From: JASUTC01 sp035447925
GTDB lineage: Bacteria > Thermotogota > Thermotogae > MWEM01
Assembly (NCBI GenBank): GCA_035447925.1
Contig: DAOTHY010000002.1
Coordinates: forward strand, 62,001 to 126,000
Length of the DNA: 64,000 bases
Direction: 5' to 3'
Shown here: positions 44,263 to 52,689 of the stretch, one piece after another
Layout: each line of letters starts with the position of its first letter
Numbering within the stretch: the first letter of the stretch is position 1
Made by a program: the position numbers and the translations under genes
The notes under the pieces: model-generated
What the model was told of the DNA's origin: nothing
The model's input: the letters and a program-made list of their open reading frames with translations, nothing else
Databases searched by the model: none

Positions 44263-44286
44263 TGAGATAAGGGAGATGAAAAGTCA

Positions 44287-45036
44287 TTGATCAAACTAAA
44301 AAGAGATAAAGATATCAACGCAATGGAAAAGGCTTCAAAGGTTGTGGGAGAAACTTTGGAAATGTCTCGTGAGATGATCGAACCCGGGATATCGACTTGG
44401 GACCTTGATAAAAAGATTGAGGAATTTATCAGAAGTAAAGGGGCAATTCCTTCATTTAAAGGCTACCAAGGTTTTCCGGGATCAGCTTGTCTATCAATCA
44501 ACGAAGTCTTGATTCATGGCATTCCTTCAAAAGAAATCATCATTCAAGAAGGAGATATCGTTACCGTTGATGTAGGAGCGTATTTGGGGGGGTTTCATGG
44601 TGATGCAGCCAGAACTTATCTCGTTGGCGAAGTCAGTGAAGAAAAGAAAAAGCTGGTGGAAATTACCTATCAGGCTTTAGAATTGGCCATTGAAACTTTG
44701 AAACAAGCGACAAGACTTGGTGAAATGGGATATGAGATCCAAAAATTTGTTGAGGATCACGGTTATTCTATCATTAGAGATTTTGGGGGACATGGTATTG
44801 GAAGAGAAATGCATGAAGATCCCTTTATTCCAAATTTCGGAGATAAAAACAGTGGTCCAAAGATACGAACCGGAATGACATTAGCCATAGAACCCATGAT
44901 CAGCATGGGAGAATATGCAACCATGATTCTTGAGGATGGTTGGACCGTTGTCAACACAGATTATTCATTAAATGCTCATTTTGAAGACGATATTGCGATT
45001 ACCAAAGATGGCGTAAAAATCCTAAGTCGTGTATGA
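44287..45036 (+). CDS. map: Methionine aminopeptidase, type I
   Basis: Removes N-terminal Met from nascent proteins. The dinuclear metal ligands are visible: Asp in VDVGAYLGGFHGDAARTY (two), His in GGHGIGREMHEDP, Glu in LAIEPM and Glu in AHFEDDIAIT. In most type-I enzymes the last site reads FEHT; Asp replaces His here, a small variation. 249 residues. The TTG start at 44287 is 10 nt after GGGAG. It ends just before a strong terminator, closing the hfq-map unit. Confidence 0.95.
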   Translation: MIKLKRDKDINAMEKASKVVGETLEMSREMIEPGISTWDLDKKIEEFIRSKGAIPSFKGYQGFPGSACLSINEVLIHGIPSKEIIIQEGDIVTVDVGAYLGGFHGDAARTYLVGEVSEEKKKLVEITYQALELAIETLKQATRLGEMGYEIQKFVEDHGYSIIRDFGGHGIGREMHEDPFIPNFGDKNSGPKIRTGMTLAIEPMISMGEYATMILEDGWTVVNTDYSLNAHFEDDIAITKDGVKILSRV

Positions 45037-45044
45037 TCCAATTA

Positions 45045-45073
45045 AAAAGGCTGCCTTTAGGCAGCCTTTTTTT
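45045..45073 (+). terminator. Intrinsic terminator after map
   Basis: AAAAGGCTGCC (45045-45055) pairs with GGCAGCCTTTT (45060-45070) with a 4-nt TTTA loop and T-run to 45073. Confidence 0.92.
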
Positions 45074-45139
45074 ATACCTTTCTTTCTTTTTATCCTTCGC
45101 TGGAACCTTTTTAAACGTATCCATAACCTGAATGTACTA

Positions 45140-45148
45140 TGATATAAT
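45140..45148 (+). promoter_or_regulatory. Extended -10 promoter for gcvPA-gcvPB
   Basis: TGA then TATAAT (45143-45148), 55 nt before gcvPA. The leader is too short for a glycine riboswitch and shows none. Confidence 0.6.
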
Positions 45149-45203
45149 CTGACAAATTCAATACCTTTGAAAAGGGTGTTGATGATGCGAAAGGGGGACG
45201 AAC

Positions 45204-46553
45204 ATGCCAAAAAGATATATTCCTCATACTCAAGAGGAAATCAATGAGATGCTTGCTTTAACCGGTGTCAAAAGTACCGATGAATTGTTTAGTGAATTAC
45301 CCGTTGAAAAAAGATGTACCAGATTAAACCTCAACAATGGACTTTCAGAAGTCGATGTCATGAGAAAAATGAAAGAATGGGCTCAAAGAAATGCAGATCT
45401 TGAAGACTATTCGGTTTTTTTAGGAGGTGGCATATACAAACATCTTATCCCGCAATCAATTCAGCCGCTTGTTGAAAGAGGAGAATTCTTAACCGCCTAT
45501 ACACCCTATCAAGCTGAAGTAAGTCAGGGTTCTTTACAAATGTTCTACGAATTTCAAACCATGGTCTGCGAAATCACAGGAATGGATGTTGCCAATGCGT
45601 CAATGTATGATGGTGGCACGGCAGCTGCAGAAGCCATGTTGATGTCATGCCATGTTAAAAACAAAAATCATTATCTGGTGGCACAATCCATTCATCCCGA
45701 ATACCTAAAGATCATAGAAACCTATTCAAAAGGCCCCTCGATTGAGATTGAGACCGTTCAATACGACAGAGAAACCGGGATGATCGATCTGGATGATCTG
45801 AAGCAAAAAATCAAAGAGAATACGGCAGGATTCCTTGTCGGCTATACCAACTTTTTCGGAATCATTGAAGATATCCAAAGCATTAGAGAAGTCACAAAAG
45901 ATATTTTACTAACCGTGTCTTGTAACCCCATGACTTTGGGTGTTTTAAAAGCACCCGGTGAATACAATGTGGATATTGTAACCGGAGAAGCCCAGCCTTT
46001 TGGTGGTTCACTTTATTTAGGTGGAATGACCTTGGGAATGTTTGCAACAAAAAAAGAATATATGAGAAAAATGCCAGGAAGAATCATTGGCAAGACCACT
46101 GACATGGATGGCAATACCGGTTATGTTATGGTGTTGCAAACAAGGGAACAGCACATCAGACGGGACAAAGCAACTTCAAACATCTGCTCCAATCATGCGC
46201 ATAATGCCCTTGTAGCAACCATTTATTTGTCTTTGCTTGGAAAGAATGGGCTGAAAGAAGCGGCTACCAGAAGCTTGAAAAAGGCTCATTTTCTTGCAGA
46301 GAGAATCGACAGGATGGATCGTTTTGATTTGGCTTTTACCGGTCCTTTCTTCAATGAGTTTACCGTAAAATCTCAGCAAGATCCTAAATATATCAGAGAT
46401 GAAATGTTAAAAGAAAAGATTATGGGACCACTACCTGTTATAGAAGTAACGGGGGACGAGGCACATGAAAATCTATCCTTGATTGCGGTTACCGAGGCGA
46501 ATAGAATGGAAGAAATCTCTTTCTTTGCTTCCAGAATGGAGGAACTGTTATGA
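45204..46553 (+). CDS. gcvPA: Glycine dehydrogenase (decarboxylating) subunit 1
   Basis: N-terminal half of the glycine cleavage P protein in organisms with a split enzyme. Seen: the N-terminal MPKRYIPHTQEEINEMLALTGV, FLGGGIYKHLIPQ, TAYTPYQAEVSQGSLQMFYEFQTMVCEITGM and NASMYDGGTAAAEA. 449 residues, normal. It forms a heterotetramer with GcvPB, which carries the PLP lysine, and decarboxylates glycine onto the lipoyl arm of GcvH. gcvH and gcvT are not in the window. ATG 45204 follows AAAGGGGG. The end overlaps gcvPB by ATGA. Confidence 0.96.
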   Translation: MPKRYIPHTQEEINEMLALTGVKSTDELFSELPVEKRCTRLNLNNGLSEVDVMRKMKEWAQRNADLEDYSVFLGGGIYKHLIPQSIQPLVERGEFLTAYTPYQAEVSQGSLQMFYEFQTMVCEITGMDVANASMYDGGTAAAEAMLMSCHVKNKNHYLVAQSIHPEYLKIIETYSKGPSIEIETVQYDRETGMIDLDDLKQKIKENTAGFLVGYTNFFGIIEDIQSIREVTKDILLTVSCNPMTLGVLKAPGEYNVDIVTGEAQPFGGSLYLGGMTLGMFATKKEYMRKMPGRIIGKTTDMDGNTGYVMVLQTREQHIRRDKATSNICSNHAHNALVATIYLSLLGKNGLKEAATRSLKKAHFLAERIDRMDRFDLAFTGPFFNEFTVKSQQDPKYIRDEMLKEKIMGPLPVIEVTGDEAHENLSLIAVTEANRMEEISFFASRMEELL

Positions 46554-48004
46554 GACGGGATGACAAATTAATCTTTGAAAAAGGTGCTGAAGGTAGAATC
46601 GGGTACACGTTCCCGGATGAAACCATTCCGAATTACCCGATCGATGAAATGATCCCAATGAATCAAATCCGAGATCATTCACCACAGCTGCCAAATTGCA
46701 GTGAGGTAGAAGTGGTTAGACATTTTACCAATTTGTCCAGATTGAATCATTCAATTGATAGTGGATTTTATCCTTTAGGTTCCTGTACCATGAAATATAA
46801 CCCTAAAATCAACGAAAGTGCTGCAACGATCAGCGGATTGGTAAATCTTCATCCTTATCAACCTGAATCTACAATTCAGGGTGCACTGGAGTTGATGTAC
46901 TTTCTACAGCAATCATTAGCAGAGATCAGCGGTATGGATGAGGTAACCCTACAACCAGCAGCCGGTGCTCATGGAGAATTGACAGGAATCCTTTTAATCA
47001 GGGCTTATCATGAAGACAGAGGCGACACAAAAAGAAGAGTCGTCATTGTGCCAGATTCCGCTCATGGAACAAACCCGGCTACAGCAGCAATGTGCGGCTA
47101 TGATGTCAAACAAGTAGCCTCCAATGAAAATGGCAGAGTCAATATTAATGCTTTAAAAGAGATGCTCAACGAAGAAACAGCCGCCATCATGCTGACCAAT
47201 CCCAACACACTTGGTCTTTTTGAGGATGACATCCTTGAGATTCAAAAAATGGCCCATGACAACGGAACATTGCTCTATTATGATGGTGCCAACATGAATG
47301 CAATAATGGGAAAAATCAGACCCGGTGATATGGGTTTTGACGTGCTTCATTACAATCTGCATAAAACGTTCTCAACTCCTCATGGTATGGGGGGTCCTGG
47401 AAGCGGCGCTGTCGGTGTAAAAGCTAAACTGGTCCCTTATCTTCCTGTACCTCAAGTCAGAAAAGCAGAAGAACATTATTATTTGGATTATGGTGTTCCA
47501 AAAACCATCGGAAAGGTCAAAGGATTTTACGGAAATTTCAATGTTTTAATTAGAGCAGCAACCTATATCCTAACAATGGGTGCGGATGGGATAAAAGCGG
47601 CCAGTGAGATGGCCGTGTTAAATGCCAATTATCTCAGAAAACAATTCGTAGAAAGATTGGCTGTACCTTTTGGAAATCAATGTATGCATGAATTTGTGGC
47701 TGATGGTTCTGCATTAAAGAAATATGGTTTAAAAACACTAGACTTTGCAAAAGCGTTGCTGGACTATGGGATTCATCCCCCGACAATCTATTTTCCGCTC
47801 ATTGTTCATGAAGCTATGATGATTGAACCCACAGAAACTGAAAGCAAAGAAACCCTGGATCAATTTGTTCAGGTTGTGGATAAAATCTTAGAAGAGGCAA
47901 AAAGCAACCCAGAAAGATTGAAGAATGCGCCTTATACCACACCTGTCAGAAGGTTGAATGAACTAAAGGCCAATAAAGATTTGGACGTTAGATATAAAAA
48001 ATAA
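46550..48004 (+). CDS. gcvPB: Glycine dehydrogenase (decarboxylating) subunit 2
   Basis: PLP-binding half of the split P protein. The cofactor lysine is in HYNLHKTFSTPHGMGGPG near residue 274; other motifs are GFYPLGSCTMKYNPKIN, LQPAAGAHGELTG, VPDSAHGTNPATA and MLTNPNTLGLFE. 484 residues, normal. It is co-translated with gcvPA (ATGA overlap). With glyA (56047) it supports glycine-serine-one-carbon interconversion. Transcription may end in the T-rich stretch after the stop, but no hairpin is clear. Confidence 0.96.
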   Translation: MRRDDKLIFEKGAEGRIGYTFPDETIPNYPIDEMIPMNQIRDHSPQLPNCSEVEVVRHFTNLSRLNHSIDSGFYPLGSCTMKYNPKINESAATISGLVNLHPYQPESTIQGALELMYFLQQSLAEISGMDEVTLQPAAGAHGELTGILLIRAYHEDRGDTKRRVVIVPDSAHGTNPATAAMCGYDVKQVASNENGRVNINALKEMLNEETAAIMLTNPNTLGLFEDDILEIQKMAHDNGTLLYYDGANMNAIMGKIRPGDMGFDVLHYNLHKTFSTPHGMGGPGSGAVGVKAKLVPYLPVPQVRKAEEHYYLDYGVPKTIGKVKGFYGNFNVLIRAATYILTMGADGIKAASEMAVLNANYLRKQFVERLAVPFGNQCMHEFVADGSALKKYGLKTLDFAKALLDYGIHPPTIYFPLIVHEAMMIEPTETESKETLDQFVQVVDKILEEAKSNPERLKNAPYTTPVRRLNELKANKDLDVRYKK

Positions 48005-48013
48005 ACGAAAGAC

Positions 48014-48042
48014 TTGATTTTTTTCTCTTTCTCATATATAAT
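48014..48042 (+). promoter_or_regulatory. tRNA-Ala promoter
   Basis: TTGATT (48014-48019), 17-bp spacer, TATAAT (48037-48042). One of only two promoters in the window with a good -35; it lies 17 nt before the tRNA. Confidence 0.8.
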
Positions 48043-48059
48043 AGCATTGCTTTTTTAGT

Positions 48060-48135
48060 GGGGCCGTAGCTCAGTTGGGAGAGCGCTACCATGGCATGGT
48101 AGAAGCCGTGGGTTCAAGTCCCATCGGCTCCACCA
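48060..48135 (+). tRNA. tRNA-Ala (anticodon GGC)
   Basis: A 76-nt cloverleaf with encoded CCA. Acceptor stem GGGGCCG/CGGCTCC contains the G3:U70 pair that marks alanine tRNAs. The anticodon stem CTACC/GGTAG holds a loop with anticodon GGC, reading GCC and GCU. The T-arm has GTTCAAG. Flanked by its own promoter and terminator. Confidence 0.97.
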
Positions 48136-48140
48136 CATTC

Positions 48141-48167
48141 AAGGACAGTGAATAACTGTCCTTTTTT
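48141..48167 (+). terminator. Terminator after tRNA-Ala
   Basis: AAGGACAGT (48141-48149) pairs with ACTGTCCTT (48155-48163) around GAATA, followed by T-run. Confidence 0.9.
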
Positions 48168-48193
48168 ATTTGAAAAGAAGATACAAAACGATA

Positions 48194-48202
48194 TGATATA
48201 AT
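48194..48202 (+). promoter_or_regulatory. Extended -10 promoter for the glycosyltransferase-fab cassette
   Basis: TGA then TATAAT (48197-48202), 36 nt before the gene; a TTGAAA lies too far upstream (21 bp) to be a normal -35. Confidence 0.6.
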
Positions 48203-48237
48203 ATCTCGATAATTAGCGTAAGTGAGGAATATTAATC

Positions 48238-49335
48238 TTGATTGCAAATTTACTTTTAACGTTTTTCATCATCTATTTTGTATATTACACGATCAACTGT
48301 TATTGTTACTATCATATAAGAGGTAGAACAAAAAGCGACTATGAGCTTGAAAATCCTTTCTTATCAGTTTTAATTCCTGCACGAAATGAAGAAAAAAATA
48401 TCAAAAACGCCGTTGATTCCGTTTTAAAAAATGATTATCCTCATTTGGAATTAATCGTTTTGGATGACCATTCAACCGATCAAACCGGAGAAATATTGTC
48501 TTCGTATTCTGACAAACGATTGACCATTATTAACGGAAAACCGCTTCCAAAAGGATGGATTGGGAAGAATTGGGCATGTCATCAACTTTCACAAAAAGCA
48601 AAAGGAGACATTATCCTTTTTTCCGATGCGGATACAATACATAGCAGCAACGGGTTGACACTATTAGTTGAAAAAATGAAATCAACAAATGCAGATTTAC
48701 TATCTGGAATTCCAAGACAAATTGTAAAAACACTTGGTGAAGCCCTTACAGTACCATTTATCGGTCTTTTCTCTTTTGGCGCTTTACCTCATTTTTTCTT
48801 CCCAATCAAATCAATTAAATGGGCCACAGCTTCCAATGGACAATATCAATGTTTTAAAAAAAAGACATATGACGCATTATCAGGTTATCGAGCAATCCAC
48901 AATATTTTAGCCGATGACATTGCATTCCCAAGATTATTTAAACGTGAAAATAAAAGAGTGATCTATACGAATGTTTCAAACCTGATTTCATCCAGAATGT
49001 ATAATGGATTTAAAGATGCCTTCAACGGTTTTTCCAAAAGTTTCTATCCCACAATCAACGAATCACCCTTTTTGGCCCTCTTGGTTGGGTTAATGATCGG
49101 GTTGTTCTTTTTGGCACCGTATATTTTATTATTCATTTTTCCTTCAATAACATCTATACTCAGTCTGATTCTTTCTTTACTCCTATGGACTATCTCTTGT
49201 ATCAATATTCACGTTAATCCAATTATCGCATTTCTGCACCCTTTTATACCCTTTGTACTGTTCGCTATGCTGATCCGTTCAGTTCATTCTCATAAGAACA
49301 AAGGGTATCTTTGGAAAGGAAGAACATATCAATAG
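48238..49335 (+). CDS. Membrane glycosyltransferase, GT2 family
   Basis: 365 residues. One N-terminal membrane segment (1-20), a GT-A catalytic domain (LSVLIPARNEEKNIKNAVDSVL; DDHSTDQTGEIL; FSDADT as the DxD motif; DDIAFPRLFK as the acceptor-side acidic motif), then three or four C-terminal membrane segments. This is the layout of GT2 enzymes that glycosylate lipids, such as carotenoid or hopanoid glycosyltransferases (CrtQ/HpnI type); the acceptor is not known. It starts at TTG 48238, with GAGG ~12 nt upstream, so the start is moderately certain. It heads a unit with fabF, fabZ and acp, which suggests a glycolipid or modified fatty-acid product. Confidence 0.8.
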   Translation: MIANLLLTFFIIYFVYYTINCYCYYHIRGRTKSDYELENPFLSVLIPARNEEKNIKNAVDSVLKNDYPHLELIVLDDHSTDQTGEILSSYSDKRLTIINGKPLPKGWIGKNWACHQLSQKAKGDIILFSDADTIHSSNGLTLLVEKMKSTNADLLSGIPRQIVKTLGEALTVPFIGLFSFGALPHFFFPIKSIKWATASNGQYQCFKKKTYDALSGYRAIHNILADDIAFPRLFKRENKRVIYTNVSNLISSRMYNGFKDAFNGFSKSFYPTINESPFLALLVGLMIGLFFLAPYILLFIFPSITSILSLILSLLLWTISCINIHVNPIIAFLHPFIPFVLFAMLIRSVHSHKNKGYLWKGRTYQ

Positions 49336-49350
49336 GATGGTGGGAGAATG

Positions 49351-50580
49351 ATGAAACGTATTGCAATTACCGGGTTAGGAACCGTTAATCCCGTTGCCAA
49401 CAATATTATGGATTTCACAAAAGCGCTTAAGCAGGAAAGAAGCGGTATAGATCTCATTCGATCTTTTGATGCCAGTGAAATTCCGGTAAAAATTGCCGGA
49501 GAAATTCAAGACTTCGATCCTAAACAATACATGGATAGGCGAAAGGCTAAGAAATTTGACCGCTTTCTTCAGCTGGGACTTGCAGCAACCAAGCAAGCCT
49601 ATGAAGATGCAAAATTGAATGAATCGGATGACTGGAAAGAATCGGGCGCAGTAACCGTTTCATCAGGCATCGGCGGGGTTCATACCGAAATGAGAGAATT
49701 TTACGAGTTATACCAAAACGGTCCAAGATATGTAAGTCCGTTTATGATTCCGATGATCATCACCAATATGATGGCTGGTGTTATTGCGATGGAGTATGGG
49801 TTAAACGGACCCAATTTTGCACCGGTTAGCGCCTGTGCTTCGTCACTTCACTCATTAATAACCGGTGCCATGTTAATCGAGACGGGTAAATGTGAGGTGG
49901 CCATTACGGGTGGTGTAGACGCAGCGGTTACACTGCCTGGTATTATCGGCTTTGCAAATATGATGGCTTTATCAAGAAGGAATGATTTCCCACAAAAAGC
50001 CAGCAGACCATTTGATAAACAACGAGATGGATTTGTTATGAGTGAAGGGAGCGGCGTCATCGTTCTGGAGAGTGAAGAACATGCCAAAAAAAGGAACGCT
50101 CGCATATATGGTTATCTGAAGGGCTATGGCATGTCGGCGGATGCTCATGATTACAGTGCATCAGATCCCGAAGGAAAAGGCCCATCACTTGCCATACGAC
50201 GAGCGTTGGATTGCGCTCAGTTATCACCTGAATCAATTGAATTAATTAACACCCACGGAACCGGGACACCGGTTGGAGATGTTTCCGAAGGAAAAGCCGT
50301 TCAGAACGTTTTTATCAATCATAGACCGCTCATTCAGTCAACTAAAACCCTTATCGGACATACCATCGCGGGATCCGGTGCCATTGAAACCATAGCAGGG
50401 ATTTTGCAAGCAAGAGAAGGCTTTATTCACGGGATGCCAAATCTCAATGAGCCTGATGATGATTTAAAAGACTTAAATTTTGTCTATCAGAAACAACAAT
50501 ACCCAATTCATCTCTTTATGAAAAATTCCTTTGGTTTTGGTGGACAAAATGCATCGATTATTGTAGAGGTGAACTCATGA
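49351..50580 (+). CDS. fabF: Beta-ketoacyl-ACP synthase II (FabF)
   Basis: Condenses malonyl-ACP with acyl-ACP. The Cys-His-His triad is intact: VSACASS (~163), NTHGTGTPVGD (~304) and GHTIAGSGAIE (~340), with the gatekeeper segment FGFGGQNAS near the end. 409 residues. Two adjacent ATGs, 49348 and 49351; the second leaves better spacing from GGAG. It overlaps fabZ by ATGA. fabD, fabG and fabK/I are not in the window, so this is either a partial fatty-acid cluster or a dedicated set working with the linked ACP. Confidence 0.93.
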   Translation: MKRIAITGLGTVNPVANNIMDFTKALKQERSGIDLIRSFDASEIPVKIAGEIQDFDPKQYMDRRKAKKFDRFLQLGLAATKQAYEDAKLNESDDWKESGAVTVSSGIGGVHTEMREFYELYQNGPRYVSPFMIPMIITNMMAGVIAMEYGLNGPNFAPVSACASSLHSLITGAMLIETGKCEVAITGGVDAAVTLPGIIGFANMMALSRRNDFPQKASRPFDKQRDGFVMSEGSGVIVLESEEHAKKRNARIYGYLKGYGMSADAHDYSASDPEGKGPSLAIRRALDCAQLSPESIELINTHGTGTPVGDVSEGKAVQNVFINHRPLIQSTKTLIGHTIAGSGAIETIAGILQAREGFIHGMPNLNEPDDDLKDLNFVYQKQQYPIHLFMKNSFGFGGQNASIIVEVNS

Positions 50581-51017
50581 AAATCATGAATATTGAAGAA
50601 ATAAAAAAAATATTGCCCCATCGCTATCCTTTTCTTTTTGTGGACGGCGTCCAAGAACTGAATGATGACAAGATCATAGCTCATAAAAACTGCACGGTTA
50701 ATGAACCTTTTTTTCAAGGTCATTTTCCGGAATACCCGATATTTCCAGGGGTACTCCAAATAGAAGGATTGGCACAGGTAGCTGGAATCTTTATTAAGAA
50801 TAAATACAAGGAGGAATTCTCCGAATCGTATATTCCCCTGTTTTTAGGAATTGATAAAGCCCGATTTAAAAAAGAAATCAGACCGGGTGATGTCATACAA
50901 TACGAAATCAAATTGGATGAAAGAAGAGAGTCGATTTTTTTTGTTTCGGGAAAAATAACCTGCGAAGATAAGTTGTGTACAAAAGCCAGACTAATGTTAG
51001 GATTCAAGGAAGAATAA
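50577..51017 (+). CDS. fabZ: 3-hydroxyacyl-ACP dehydratase FabZ
   Basis: Dehydrates 3-hydroxyacyl-ACP in the elongation cycle. Hot-dog fold with LPHRYPFLFVDGV and the catalytic His and Glu in GHFPEYPIFPGVLQIEGLAQ (His ~49, Glu ~63). 146 residues, normal. The start overlaps fabF (ATGA) and acp follows at 24 nt. Confidence 0.96.
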   Translation: MKIMNIEEIKKILPHRYPFLFVDGVQELNDDKIIAHKNCTVNEPFFQGHFPEYPIFPGVLQIEGLAQVAGIFIKNKYKEEFSESYIPLFLGIDKARFKKEIRPGDVIQYEIKLDERRESIFFVSGKITCEDKLCTKARLMLGFKEE

Positions 51018-51041
51018 ATATCATTCGAAAGGAGTTTATCT

Positions 51042-51287
51042 ATGACAAAAGAAGAAATATTCGACAAAGTAAAAGAAACCTTGATTGAAAATCTCGATTT
51101 AGAAAATCCTCAAATTACGTTGAATTCGAATTTGCAGGAAGATTTAGATGCCACCTCTTTAGAATTGGTAGACTTGGCTATGGATTTGGAAAAAGCCCTG
51201 GACACGAGAATTGAACTGGAAGAACTGACCGATATCGTCACCGTAGGAGATGTGGTAGAGCTCATTTTGAACAAACACAACGCATAA
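51042..51287 (+). CDS. Acyl carrier protein
   Basis: 81 residues, acidic four-helix ACP. The phosphopantetheine serine lies in EDLDATSLELVDL near residue 39; the usual DSL triplet reads TSL, with Ser kept. Helix II acidic residues for partner binding are present. ATG 51042 follows AAAGGAG. It could be the main ACP or a specialised one for the glycosyltransferase-fab cassette; the altered triplet slightly favours a specialised role. A terminator follows at once. Confidence 0.88.
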   Translation: MTKEEIFDKVKETLIENLDLENPQITLNSNLQEDLDATSLELVDLAMDLEKALDTRIELEELTDIVTVGDVVELILNKHNA

Positions 51288-51311
51288 AGACCCTTAACGG
51301 GGTCTTTTTTT
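51286..51311 (+). terminator. Intrinsic terminator after acp
   Basis: AAAGACCC (51286-51293) pairs with GGGTCTTT (51300-51307) plus T-run. It overlaps the acp stop codon. From here to 51496 I see only a promoter and no gene. Confidence 0.88.
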
Positions 51312-51428
51312 ATGGTGGAGTTCAATGAAACAATGAAGATAATTGCATTTATTTTTATTTTTTTTCAAGTTTTCATAATTACTGTTTGATTGTATTTGTT
51401 TAGTCTTTGAAAATGCGCATGATAATCT

Positions 51429-51457
51429 TTTAAAAAGAATGGTATTTATTGTAAAAT
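51429..51457 (+). promoter_or_regulatory. Possible promoter for the Gate-domain gene
   Basis: TTTAAA (51429-51434), 17-bp spacer, TAAAAT (51452-51457). Moderate match to both hexamers. Confidence 0.4.
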
Positions 51458-51496
51458 AACGTGGTGATCATTTAAATCAAAGGGGAGGAATGCGAA

Positions 51497-52657
51497 ATAA
51501 GAAAAGTCAAACAACCCAAGAAGAGAATACAAGCCAGAAATTACGAAGGGATCATTTTTCTTGCCCTATTCATGCTCATTTTAGTTCCGATGCTATCCGT
51601 CATGGGAACGGCAAATTTTTTCCAGACCATGATGCTTACTGCTCATGATTTACTCATCAATACGGTATTTTTTTTGATGGCTGTTGCAGTGCTAACGGGC
51701 GCTGTTTCAGGTATGTTTTCTGAATTCGGTGTGATCCACATACTCGATAAAATGTTGAAATTTCTGATGAAACCCTTGTTCAATCTACCGGGAATAGCTG
51801 TAGTTGGTGTCATTACCACGTATTTTTCTGATAATCCTGCCATTATCAGTTTGACAAAAGACAGGAATTTTCTCAGATTTTTTCGTAAATGGCAATTACC
51901 ACTTTTATGCAACCTGGGTACATCCTTTGGGATGGGATTGCTGATCAGCACATTCATGATCGCCCAAAGTACCAAAGTAGGACACTCTGTTTTCATTCCA
52001 GTATTTATAGGCAATCTCGGCGCTTTAATCGGAAGCATCATCAGTGTTCGAATGATGGCTCACTTTTCAAAAAAGGAGATAGGGGATGATCAGGATGATT
52101 TTGAGGATTCCTCTAATATATCCGACAAAAGAACAGTAAGAGAAGGCAGTGTGTTCCACCGACTACTTGCAGCAATCTTAGAAGGTGGAAGGGTAGGCGT
52201 AGAAATTGGAATGGGAATCATCCCCGGAGTGCTTATTGTTAGCACCTTTGTCATGATGTTGACCTATGGCCCGAAAGATGCTGTGATGGGATATCAGGGA
52301 ATTGCATATGAAGGTGTACCGGTTTTACCTTGGCTGGGAGAAAAAATATTTCCAATCATTAAATTTCTTTTCGGTTTTAATTCTTCTGAGTTATTGGCAT
52401 TCCCTTTAACCTCGTTGGGTTCAAGTGGTGCTGCCCTTGCACTTGTCCCTAATTTCATCGAAAACGGTATTTTAGGAAATAATGAAATAGCAGTATTTAC
52501 GGCCATGGGAATGTGCTGGAGTGGTTATCTTTCCACGCATATAGCAATGATGGATGCACTCGGATATAGAAATCTTACCAATAAAGCCATATTAAGTCAC
52601 ACCGTAGGAGGATTATTTGCCGGTGTAACAGCCCATTTTCTCATGTTGATCTTTTAG
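51497..52657 (+). CDS. Gate-domain (nucleoside-recognition-like) membrane protein
   Basis: A polytopic membrane protein with about eight hydrophobic segments, a Gate-type region (FFLMAVAVLTGAVSGMFSEFGV; PGIAVVGVITTYFSDNPAI) and an acidic cytoplasmic loop (DDQDDFEDSS). It resembles the clostridial CD0519/CD1768 family; transport substrate is unknown. The first in-frame ATG is 51572, but the frame is open further upstream with a basic N-terminus (KVKQPKKRIQARNYEG) that looks like a genuine pre-membrane segment. A GGGGAGG site lies 8 nt before an in-frame ATA at 51497, while the ATG just after the site (51490) is in another frame. Either ATA is the start, or a base is missing or extra, or 51572 is used. 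cobO follows at 32 nt. Confidence 0.65.
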   Translation: MRKVKQPKKRIQARNYEGIIFLALFMLILVPMLSVMGTANFFQTMMLTAHDLLINTVFFLMAVAVLTGAVSGMFSEFGVIHILDKMLKFLMKPLFNLPGIAVVGVITTYFSDNPAIISLTKDRNFLRFFRKWQLPLLCNLGTSFGMGLLISTFMIAQSTKVGHSVFIPVFIGNLGALIGSIISVRMMAHFSKKEIGDDQDDFEDSSNISDKRTVREGSVFHRLLAAILEGGRVGVEIGMGIIPGVLIVSTFVMMLTYGPKDAVMGYQGIAYEGVPVLPWLGEKIFPIIKFLFGFNSSELLAFPLTSLGSSGAALALVPNFIENGILGNNEIAVFTAMGMCWSGYLSTHIAMMDALGYRNLTNKAILSHTVGGLFAGVTAHFLMLIF

Positions 52658-52689
52658 TTCTCATCAGGACCGGTTAAGGAGGTTTTTGT

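Noticed and set aside
45149..45203. Glycine riboswitch upstream of gcvPA
   Set aside because: The leader from the predicted start to the gene is only about 50 nt and lacks the paired aptamer folds.
45182..45247. A 21-codon ORF (ATG-ATG, preceded by AAAGGG) overlapping the gcvPA start in another frame
   Set aside because: No homology, no hairpin or regulatory logic, and its internal AAAGGGGG is simply the gcvPA ribosome binding site; likely chance.
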